Source: an uncultured Collinsella sp.
Lineage (GTDB): Bacteria; Actinomycetota; Coriobacteriia; Coriobacteriales; Coriobacteriaceae
Length of the DNA: 17,528 nt
Direction of reading: 5' to 3'
Assembly: GCA_902475245.1 (NCBI GenBank)
Contig: CABRYP010000040.1
Span: 1 to 17,528, forward strand
The notes beneath the pieces are model-generated. The model worked only from the letters and a program-made list of their open reading frames with translations. It did no database searches and was not told the DNA's origin. Each line of letters opens with the position of its first letter. Position 1 is the first letter of the stretch. A program made the position numbers and the translations under genes. Shown in pieces: positions 1 through 6,443 of this stretch.

Positions 1-2894
1 TTAATACTTGACGCTTTCCACTCATCACTCAGTTTACCGGCTCCTGGAAAATCAGTGTCGGCATTCATATCCTTGATAGTATTTGCGCCAGTGTCGTTAC
101 GCACATTATGCGAGTAGGCGTTAATAGGCGCAACGATTCGCGTCGCATCAGAGAGAACCGTAGTGCACTTATCCGCTGGATTCTTATCATCGTGTAACAC
201 GTGAGCGGAATCATCCGTACCAGCACCCCAATGGACAATGTTTTCACGAACATATGTCGCGCCAACGTTTTCCTCAAAGGGCGACTTGTACTTATTCCAA
301 ACCGAGCAGAGGAGCTTGCTGTCCGTTAGACCGCTATTTGTGAATGCCCGGATGTAGTAATCCACGCGGTACTCAAAGCGTGCGGTATAGGTATGCGGAA
401 CGGTCAGGTCCACATTGCCGGGAAGCTTGTAGCTCGGATCGCGGCTCACGCGAACATCAACCGGGGATCCATCGGCAGCCTGCTTGTTTTCATACCAACC
501 CAGGAAACGATAGCCGTCGGGCAGCTGGCCCTCCTCGGATATAGCTTTACCGGATACGTCGAGCACCTGTACGGTATACGCGCTTGTGCCATCTTCTGCA
601 GTCTCAACCTTAACGTCAGTTTTGCCCACACCGTCGCGCCGAGTCTGATCGTCGGTTGCATCCTGCTCATTGCCCTCAAACACCGTCATGATGTTCGACA
701 CATAGTCGGTGTACACCGGATAAAAATCGGTAGGGCCAAGCACAGTGATCTCGGTGCCGGCAGGATAGAACGCACCGGCGTTTTTTAACTCGGCAAGCTC
801 AGGCGAGGTGATGGCCGCGTAACCGCCATGCATCCCGGCCTCGCCACTCGGCTGCGTCGTCCAACCGATAAAGGTGGCGCTGGCAGAAAGAGTGCCGCGG
901 TCCGCAGGGGCAGCCGGCGTCAAACCGACGCCATAGCGGTACCAGTCCGTCGACTTGTCGTGCTCCTCGCCGCTCTGCCACGCGAGCGTCTCGCCCTTGA
1001 CGTTATAGAACAGTACCTGCGCCTCGTACGAAGCAATAAACAGGTCGTTGCCCTTAAAGGCCTCGGCCCCCTTCGCGTTATCGGCGGTATAGCTCGACGT
1101 TATCTCGTGCGCTTCGTTCTTCTGGACTTGCTTGCCAGCCTTAACGGCATCGGCATCGGTCTTGCCGTTAAACCAGGCGTTATCGGCATCGATACGGTTC
1201 ACATTGACTCCGGGCTCACGGAACCAGCCCATAAAGCGGTAGCCGCCGTTGGCCTCGGTCAAACCCTCTGGCTTTGCGGAGGTATCCTGCTTAAACGTTA
1301 CCGATGTATCGCCCTGGGCCAGGCCTTGGGCCGTTCCCGCCAGCACGGCGCTCACGGCAAAGGCGTACGGATCCGAGGTCGCCTGGTCTTTGCCAAGTTT
1401 GGTCTTCTCGATTGTCGCGGTGCCCGCACCGGGAAAATCGATCGTCGCCTTAACGCTCTGGCCATGCACGGGGATATTCAGCTTGTAATCCATCGCCCAC
1501 TCATTGGTGTGCTGGCCACCCAGGGCATCGTCGTTGGCGGTCGAGCGCATGGTGCCGGCACAGAAATCGTAGTCGTGCTCTTCCCACAGCTCGCGCGTGG
1601 TGTAGCACTCGTCATCCCATGGACCATAGCCATCACCCTTGGTGGTGCCGTCGCCGCCAAACGAGGGGATTTTCTTTTTGGCAGGGTTGCCCTGGCTGCT
1701 GCCTTTTAGGCTCACACTCGGCTTAAAGTAGCATTCGGTAACCGTGGCGTCACCCTTGTTGGCGCGCGCAGCAATACCGCCCAGGTTCACATCGTTTTGA
1801 ATGATGGGGATCACGGCGATGGGATTGTACTGACGCGAGCTCAAGTCACCCGCAAAATGGCTTCGAACGAGCTCGTTGCCCTTTTCGGTTAGAATACGAC
1901 CCGCCAAGCCACCCGTCCACGCACGCGTCACGGCGACGACGCCCACGTACGACGCGGCATAGCTGTAGCACTGCGCCGTCGAGAAGCAGTCGATAATCTT
2001 GGCGTTACCCGCCATGCAGCCCACAAAACCCGAGGCATACACGTTGTTGCCGCCCAGAGCGCCAACAGCCACGTCGTACTTATTAGTGACGTCGGTCATG
2101 CCAATCGAGCCATCGTCTTTGCGCGTAGGCGTAACGCGGCAGTACTCAATCGTCGAATTTGTAACGTAGCCGGCAAACGCCGCCATATACAGACCCTCGC
2201 CACCAATTGCCTGTACGCCCGAAGTCGTGTTGTTAACGGCACGGCAACCACGGACCTCGCAGTTATAAAGGGTGCAGCCGTCGAGCTCGCCGGCGATGAG
2301 ACCGCCCTCAAAGCCTGCGTTGGTAATGAGGTTGAGAGCATTGTTGGCGCAGGTCACGTGCAGCGTGCTCTCCATGACCATAACGTTTTCGAAGCGCGTA
2401 TTGACGGCCTTGCCCACGATAATGCCACCGCGGAAGTCCGCCCACACGTTGGCGTCCTTGACCAGGAAGTTTTTGATGGTGGCACCGTTGGTCTCGGCAA
2501 AAAATCCCGTATCGCGCTCGGGGTCAAAAGCGTCTTTATCGTAGTTCAGGCCCTCAACGGCGTGGTTTTGACCATCGAACACGCCCTTAAACGGATGCTC
2601 CTTGTTGCCAAACGACAGATGCTTAACGGTGTCTGCAACGATGGTTTTCATGTCGTCGCTGTCGAGCTCAATGTCGTTATCGAGATAAACGTGCCAGCCG
2701 GACGTATCGCGCTCGCGCGACAGCGCCACACACGACAAAAAGTCAGCCTCGTTTTTGATGTGGAATTCGATTTTGGCCTCGGGCACATCCTCGGCATGCA
2801 CCACCGTTGGCAGCGCCATAACGCAGCAAAGGGCAATCGCTGCGACGGCAACCAGCCTGCTAAGCATACCCCGGTTCATATTCTTGATCTTCAT
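1..2894 (-). CDS. Large secreted InlB-repeat/beta-helix surface protein, 3' end outside window
   Basis: The frame from ATG at 2894 stays open to base 1, giving 964 codons without a stop. The C-terminus, where any cell-wall anchor would be, lies outside the window. Residues 1-34 form a signal peptide (basic start, hydrophobic core, VHA before ED). Residues about 40-370 contain short Gly-rich repeats such as FDGQNHAVEGL and GGLIAGELDGC, resembling GLUG/pectate-lyase-like beta-helix segments. Three Listeria-Bacteroides (InlB B-repeat/Flg_new) signatures follow: YRFMGWF near residue 550, FIGWTTQP near 675 and YRFLGWYEN near 795. GGAGG lies 11 nt before the start. The upstream gene's stop is only 3 bp away, so the two are cotranscribed. 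The family is typical of cell-surface adhesins; here it is probably the large partner of the TasA-like proteins. The domain calls are from motifs seen by eye. Confidence 0.88.
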   Translation of the reverse strand, partial: MKIKNMNRGMLSRLVAVAAIALCCVMALPTVVHAEDVPEAKIEFHIKNEADFLSCVALSRERDTSGWHVYLDNDIELDSDDMKTIVADTVKHLSFGNKEHPFKGVFDGQNHAVEGLNYDKDAFDPERDTGFFAETNGATIKNFLVKDANVWADFRGGIIVGKAVNTRFENVMVMESTLHVTCANNALNLITNAGFEGGLIAGELDGCTLYNCEVRGCRAVNNTTSGVQAIGGEGLYMAAFAGYVTNSTIEYCRVTPTRKDDGSIGMTDVTNKYDVAVGALGGNNVYASGFVGCMAGNAKIIDCFSTAQCYSYAASYVGVVAVTRAWTGGLAGRILTEKGNELVRSHFAGDLSSRQYNPIAVIPIIQNDVNLGGIAARANKGDATVTECYFKPSVSLKGSSQGNPAKKKIPSFGGDGTTKGDGYGPWDDECYTTRELWEEHDYDFCAGTMRSTANDDALGGQHTNEWAMDYKLNIPVHGQSVKATIDFPGAGTATIEKTKLGKDQATSDPYAFAVSAVLAGTAQGLAQGDTSVTFKQDTSAKPEGLTEANGGYRFMGWFREPGVNVNRIDADNAWFNGKTDADAVKAGKQVQKNEAHEITSSYTADNAKGAEAFKGNDLFIASYEAQVLFYNVKGETLAWQSGEEHDKSTDWYRYGVGLTPAAPADRGTLSASATFIGWTTQPSGEAGMHGGYAAITSPELAELKNAGAFYPAGTEITVLGPTDFYPVYTDYVSNIMTVFEGNEQDATDDQTRRDGVGKTDVKVETAEDGTSAYTVQVLDVSGKAISEEGQLPDGYRFLGWYENKQAADGSPVDVRVSRDPSYKLPGNVDLTVPHTYTARFEYRVDYYIRAFTNSGLTDSKLLCSVWNKYKSPFEENVGATYVRENIVHWGAGTDDSAHVLHDDKNPADKCTTVLSDATRIVAPINAYSHNVRNDTGANTIKDMNADTDFPGAGKLSDEWKASSI

Positions 2895-2897
2895 AGG

Positions 2898-3545
2898 CTA
2901 GTTCGCCTCCGGCCAGCCCGCGACGTCAAGCACGTCGAGGACGGTATCGCTTGCCTGCTGGTTTTTGGCCTGCACGGCCTGAACATCGATATCGAGCCTG
3001 AGTGAGCCGCCGCGCGCGGCATCGTGGTAGTCGCCCACAAAGCGCAGCGAGTCCATGAGGCTTTCCGTCATGGCGCCGGGGTCGAGCATGCCGCCACGCC
3101 CGGCCAATCCACGGTAGTAGTACCACCCATCGCCGCCGTCGATCCACGGGGACCCCTCGTCCGCGTTCACATGAAACGCAACGCTGCCCGAGGCATCCGC
3201 ACTCGAACCGTCGGGTGCCATTGACGTCATGCGTAGACGAGCGCGAACGTACTCAGGCTGCGCGCCGGCGTTCTCCACGCGCACAATGCGGCTGATGTCA
3301 GAGCCACTGGCCTTGGTGTCGGGATAGTCCCCGTGCTCGTCGGCCTCAAACGGAATCTCTTCGCCTTGCTCGTTGAGGGTGTATTCGCAGACTCGTACCT
3401 TCACGCTGCCAAACGATAGGACGTTGTTCGCCGGAACCATATCAACGGTAAAAGCCAGCGTGCCGCACAGGCACGCCAGGGCCAACAGCGCCATCGCGGC
3501 AAGCGCCAAGGTGCGTTTCTGATTGTCGGAAAGATTGTTGAGCAT
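2898..3545 (-). CDS. TasA/camelysin-like secreted protein with SipW-type signal peptide (minor subunit candidate)
   Basis: This protein of 215 aa has a typical SipW-dependent signal. Hydrophobic residues 12-31 lead into GTLAFTVD, then an Asn-centred stretch (NNVLSFGSVKVRV) as in TasA, CalY/camelysin and related fibre proteins. The SRIVRVEN..YVRARLRMT region around residues 84-108 fits the beta-strand core in which family members keep a V-R-V/V-R motif. A basic N-terminus and no C-terminal membrane segment suggest release to the surface after cleavage. The start ATG at 3545 has only a weak Shine-Dalgarno (TGGCG), unlike its neighbours, so translation may be low. It lies after a terminator-like hairpin and 3 bp before the giant protein gene. 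The function as a fibre subunit is inferred from the signal type and the linked peptidase. Confidence 0.85.
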   Translation of the reverse strand: MLNNLSDNQKRTLALAAMALLALACLCGTLAFTVDMVPANNVLSFGSVKVRVCEYTLNEQGEEIPFEADEHGDYPDTKASGSDISRIVRVENAGAQPEYVRARLRMTSMAPDGSSADASGSVAFHVNADEGSPWIDGGDGWYYYRGLAGRGGMLDPGAMTESLMDSLRFVGDYHDAARGGSLRLDIDVQAVQAKNQQASDTVLDVLDVAGWPEAN

Positions 3546-3565
3546 TACGTTCGCCAGTCGTCGAT

Positions 3566-3625
3566 AAAAAGGGGACCGAGATCCCGACCCGAAAATGGGG
3601 ATGGGGAGCGGGTCGGGATCTCGGT
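3566..3625 (-). terminator. Intraoperon hairpin with U tract (attenuator candidate)
   Basis: A perfect 16-bp inverted repeat (3575-3590 with 3610-3625, loop 19 nt) is followed on the minus strand by CCCC and then TTTTT (3570-3566). It sits just after the stop of the 229-aa TasA-like gene and before the 215-aa one. The 4-nt gap before the U run makes it a weaker than standard terminator, so it probably lowers but does not stop transcription of the two downstream genes. Confidence 0.7.
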
Positions 3626-3638
3626 GGAGGGGATGGGA

Positions 3639-4328
3639 TTACTGCAGGCCGTTAGCCCAAGTCCTGGCAGCAGTCAAAGCAGACGCAGACGAACCCTCAG
3701 TTGTGTTGTCTGCTGCGTAAATGAAGCAGTTGACTTCCATCGTCGCAGGATTGGCGAAATCCTTTTGCTCGGTCTCCTTGGGCGTAGTCACCTGGCTGAA
3801 CAGCTCGCCAGTCCACTTATCCTCAGTCTTGCTGGCAATAAGCGGAGTAGCCTCGGTTCCTTCGCCAACATAAACAAAAAGGCCACCGAGATAATGAGTC
3901 GGCTCGCCCTCAACGGTATCTGCGTCAACGGCCTTCCAGCCATGGTTAATGGTGAAGTAAGTCGTCTTGGGCTCAGCGGTCCCGGCAGACGCCGTCTTGT
4001 TGTTCACGAAGACGTACACATATGCATCCTCGGATCCCTTGCCGATACCGACATTAGGATTCTTGGCAACAGACACGCCAGGGGCGAGCTTAGAGTCCTT
4101 AACCCATTTGGTCTCGGTCAGGTTGCCGTTGACCTTAGTGTTATCATCCGGAAGCGGCTGACTCGGATGGTCGGGATCGGTAGTGGGCTTGTTGATGCCC
4201 GCAGTGGTGAAGTTGTTGGTCAGGCTCGACTGCGCCGTCAGCCATGCATAGGTGCCAACGCCGGCGGCCAGCACCAACAGCAGCAGGGCGGCAATGATGC
4301 CGTAGCGCTTTTTCTTCTTGTTTTCCAT
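3639..4328 (-). CDS. TasA/camelysin-like fibre protein with SipW-type signal peptide (major subunit candidate)
   Basis: This protein of 229 aa begins MENKKKKRYG. Residues 10-24 are hydrophobic and are followed by GTYAWLT and then NNFTTAG, the consensus cleavage region of SipW-dependent substrates. Residues about 74-106 read KWVKDSKLAPG..K.P.V and DAYVYVFV, matching the conserved TasA-type pattern of Pro-Gly, Lys and a V-x-V strand. An upstream ATG at 4364 gives a 12-residue longer frame, but ATG 4328 follows AAGGA at a good distance. That Shine-Dalgarno lies in the loop of a small TTCTC/GAGAA stem (4331-4348). The gene directly follows sipW (70 bp gap) and precedes the attenuator hairpin, so it is expected to be the most abundant product of the locus. 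Fibre formation itself is inference. Confidence 0.87.
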   Translation of the reverse strand: MENKKKKRYGIIAALLLLVLAAGVGTYAWLTAQSSLTNNFTTAGINKPTTDPDHPSQPLPDDNTKVNGNLTETKWVKDSKLAPGVSVAKNPNVGIGKGSEDAYVYVFVNNKTASAGTAEPKTTYFTINHGWKAVDADTVEGEPTHYLGGLFVYVGEGTEATPLIASKTEDKWTGELFSQVTTPKETEQKDFANPATMEVNCFIYAADNTTEGSSASALTAARTWANGLQ

Positions 4329-4398
4329 CGTTCTCTTCCTTTCGAGAATCGTTTTCCCCGGCAACGGCCCCTACCGCCGCCGACGCTTTTCCCTGCCG

Positions 4399-4956
4399 CT
4401 ATGAACGCCGCTCCCTCGCATGCACGCGGGTATGCTTGCCCGCAGGCTCGTCGGGAACCATCCGATCGAGCACTATCGACGCCGCGATCAGCAGCGTCAG
4501 AACGGCCGCCACAACAAGCAAACCGGGCATCGTCGTGCAATATGCGTTGACGAAGCCCAGGTAAGGGACACAAAAAGAAACAGTGCCGATAACACTCGAA
4601 AAAGGCGTCTGCTCGGCATCGTGCATGATGCTTCCATCTGCATTTTTGTTCGCGATTCCCTGCGTGCCGATCATCTGCGCGGCAGGGTCGATCTCGTACA
4701 CCTGGTGCGTTACCACGGCGCCGTCCGATCGGTAAAAGGTTGCATTGTCGCCCACGGCAATATCCGCCGGCTCAACCTGGCGGACAAACACCATGGAGCC
4801 AACGGGAAGCTCGGGTTCCATAGAGCCCGAAAGCACAGCAAAGGGCATGTATCCAAATGCGCGAGGCACAAAAGAAACAACGGCAAGGGCTATGACAAGC
4901 GCGAACGCCAAGCTACTCAAAAGTGCAATAAATCGTTTGAGTCTACGCGCAGCCAA
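4399..4956 (-). CDS. sipW: Signal peptidase I, ER/SipW type
   Basis: The 185-aa protein is a membrane serine protease expected to cleave the signal peptides of the neighbouring TasA-like proteins. Residues 9-30 form an N-terminal membrane segment. SGSMEP has the catalytic Ser at 45, and VVTHQV has His84 in place of the Lys used by ordinary bacterial leader peptidases, which defines the ER/SipW class. A second membrane segment is near 145-165, then a basic tail. In the box usually read as G-D-x-N, this protein has GIAN (Ile101), while Asp107 is kept. The only in-frame start is TTG at 4956, because a stop lies four codons upstream and no ATG occurs before the catalytic region. GGGGG lies 13 nt upstream. 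It is first in the operon, as is usual for sipW-tasA loci. The gene symbol denotes the class, not proven orthology. Confidence 0.9.
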   Translation of the reverse strand: MAARRLKRFIALLSSLAFALVIALAVVSFVPRAFGYMPFAVLSGSMEPELPVGSMVFVRQVEPADIAVGDNATFYRSDGAVVTHQVYEIDPAAQMIGTQGIANKNADGSIMHDAEQTPFSSVIGTVSFCVPYLGFVNAYCTTMPGLLVVAAVLTLLIAASIVLDRMVPDEPAGKHTRVHARERRS

Positions 4957-5082
4957 AGTGATAATTCATCCCCCTTGAGGCCTCATTCGACCCATCCTAA
5001 GGTCAGCAAGTTTCAACAGGAACCGCAAGGCGCTTGAAAAGTGAGTCCGAAATAAGCCAATTTGGAATCTTTTCGTAATAAA

Positions 5083-5111
5083 AACATAGCGATGTGCTAC
5101 ACGTTTTTCAA
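5083..5111 (-). promoter_or_regulatory. Probable promoter of the sipW fibre operon
   Basis: Read on the minus strand, TTGAAA (5111-5106) and TATGTT (5088-5083) are separated by exactly 17 nt. This leaves a leader of about 120 nt before the TTG start at 4956. The surrounding 300 bp is clearly more AT-rich than the flanking genes. Confidence 0.6.
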
Positions 5112-5217
5112 TGTTTTGTCGCTAAATGCTACTTATTTTGGCGTAAGTGGTCATTTATCCCCAAATTAGTCTGTTCTATCCAATATCTGTGACTAACCCC
5201 CTACGCAATTCGTCCAT

Positions 5218-5309
5218 AGAGGGTTAAATATTTTGAAAAACCAAGATATCGTACCCCCCCCCCACATTAAAAATAAACTGCTGGAAGTACTGTTTATTTT
5301 TAACCCTCT
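5218..5309. repeat. Nested, mutually exclusive inverted repeats around a C10 tract
   Basis: Two perfect inverted repeats share bases. One is 12 bp (5267-5278 with 5292-5303, TTAAAAATAAAC, 13-nt loop). The other is 11 bp (5218-5228 with 5299-5309, AGAGGGTTAAA). Bases 5299-5303 belong to both, so only one can form at a time. Between the outer arms lies a run of ten C. The region is upstream of the sipW promoter and downstream of the tandem array. No coding frame here looks real. Confidence 0.7.
5254..5263. repeat. Homopolymer of ten C (G on the sipW strand)
   Basis: A run of ten identical bases is seen directly. It is about 140 bp upstream of the -35 box of the sipW operon. Such runs are prone to slipped-strand length change. 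On the minus strand a weak TTTATT / TACGAT pair flanks the run with an 18-nt spacer that includes it, so a length-dependent second promoter is possible but unproven. Confidence 0.75.
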
Positions 5310-5354
5310 TTTTGCAGCTTTATGACAGCCCCATCTAGTTCGCAGCCCATAACC

Positions 5355-5640
5355 CTCTGAAAACCGTGTCCCAGAATTCGCTTGCGAAATGGGATGCGGT
5401 TTCCGCTTGTGGACCCGTTGGGAAGCCGTATCCCGCTTCGATCACAAATTCCGGGTCGCACTTTCCGCCAAGGCGCTCAACTGGAAAATGCATCCCATTT
5501 CTCAGCCGAATACTGGGATGCATTTTCCACAGAGCCCTTCAACGGGAAACTGCATCCCACTCCAAAGGCAAATTCCGGGACACAGCTTCCGCAACCCCAC
5601 CCATCCGGAAAGCCCATCCCACTCCGCACACATCCGGGCA
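5355..5640. repeat. Five-unit tandem array, 62-bp period, each unit a dyad
   Basis: The CCC of the left half-site recurs at 5370, 5432, 5494, 5556 and 5618, an exact 62-bp spacing each time. In the first four units GGG follows at +21 and TTCC at +31 without exception; the fifth is shortened. The rough unit is GGAAA-n-GCATCCCA, 16-18 nt, then TGGGATGCA-TTTCC. The third unit is a perfect 15-bp inverted repeat (5483-5497 with 5514-5528). Sequence between units varies strongly while spacing does not. The period is not a multiple of three, so this is not a repeated peptide. Confidence 0.85.
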
Positions 5641-5692
5641 TAGAACAATCAGCTTATTAGGCCTTCCATCAATAAAGGGGCGCCCTCGTGTC

Positions 5693-5722
5693 ACGAAAAA
5701 GCCTCGAGGATTTCGAGGCTTT
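5693..5722 (-). terminator. Intrinsic terminator of the flavodoxin-like gene
   Basis: A 10-bp perfect stem (AAAGCCTCGA at 5698-5707 with 5713-5722, 5-nt loop) ends on the minus strand in TTTTTCGTG. It lies about 40 bp after the stop codon of the flavodoxin-like gene. Confidence 0.85.
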
Positions 5723-5764
5723 CACATTTGTATTGTTTTGCACGAAGGACCGCGAACGGCGAAG

Positions 5765-6316
5765 CTACTCGCCCAGCACGGCCTTCTTAGCGGCTGCAGC
5801 CATGTTGTCCAGATCCTCCTTGGTGGGATGGTCCTTCGCGGCAACCCAGTTGTCGAGCAGCATCTTAAAGCGGGCATTATCGGGATCTTGCTCGAGCATG
5901 GCCTCGTAGCGCTGCTTGACCGCGGGGCCCATCTTGCCCTGGCACATCACCCAGCCCGCAAGCTCGGCATCCCCAGCCAAATTGGAAGTTACGCGATCAA
6001 TAATCTGCTGGTAATAGCTCTGGTCGGCCCCAAAGCCGCAGGTGCCAAACAGGAAGACGCGCTTGCCGTGCAAGGCGGAGAGCAACGCCGCGACCGAAGG
6101 CGTACATGCGCCCTTGTCGCACCAAAAGCCAACGAGCACCGTATCGGCAGCGCAGGCACCCTGCGCCTCGCGCGCAACTTGATCTGCGTCCGCATCGTCG
6201 CTCAACGCCGCGGCATGGACAAACTCAACGCCCGCAGCCTGCAGAGTGCGCTTGATCGCACCCGAAACCATCCTGGTATTACCGCTCTTGCTGTTAACCA
6301 CCAAAGAGCACGTCAT
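5765..6316 (-). CDS. Flavodoxin-family protein
   Basis: This protein is 183 aa from ATG 6316. A GTG two codons upstream is possible, but GAGG is better spaced for the ATG (10 nt). Residues 6-15 give VVNSKSGNTR, the FMN-phosphate loop of flavodoxins (S/T-x-T/S-G-N-T). Hydrophobic strands follow at VLVGFWCDKG (about 60-70) and RVFLFGTCGFG (about 86-96), where flavodoxins contact the flavin ring. The second half (GKMGPAVKQRYEAM) is like the Flavodoxin_3 group found in anaerobes. It probably carries FMN and passes electrons to an unidentified partner in the cytoplasm; no partner reductase is nearby. It has its own promoter and terminator, so it is a single-gene unit. A relation to the bilirubin-reductase-associated flavodoxin BilS cannot be judged from sequence alone. 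Confidence 0.85.
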   Translation of the reverse strand: MTCSLVVNSKSGNTRMVSGAIKRTLQAAGVEFVHAAALSDDADADQVAREAQGACAADTVLVGFWCDKGACTPSVAALLSALHGKRVFLFGTCGFGADQSYYQQIIDRVTSNLAGDAELAGWVMCQGKMGPAVKQRYEAMLEQDPDNARFKMLLDNWVAAKDHPTKEDLDNMAAAAKKAVLGE

Positions 6317-6375
6317 AGTCACGTTGCCTCGTTTCCCCCAAAACTAAAGCCACTAATGCAATTTATTAGATGAAT

Positions 6376-6403
6376 ATCTTAGTACTAACGTGACAGATGT
6401 AAA
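6376..6403 (-). promoter_or_regulatory. Probable promoter of the flavodoxin-like gene, with palindromic site
   Basis: On the minus strand TTTACA (6403-6398) and TAAGAT (6381-6376) are 16 nt apart, about 60 nt before the start codon. A perfect 10-bp palindrome TTAGTACTAA (6379-6388) overlaps the -10 box and could be an operator for an unidentified regulator. Confidence 0.5.
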
Positions 6404-6443
6404 CCACCGTCTGTCGATTGATTAATTTGCCCCACGGGCTTGC

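Noticed and set aside
5355..5640. CRISPR-like array
   Set aside because: Units are diverged along their whole length with no identical repeats separated by unique spacers, and no cas gene is present.
5366..6373. 335-codon plus-strand open frame
   Set aside because: It covers the 62-bp array and the antisense of the flavodoxin gene; the array period is not a multiple of three, so the reading changes from unit to unit.
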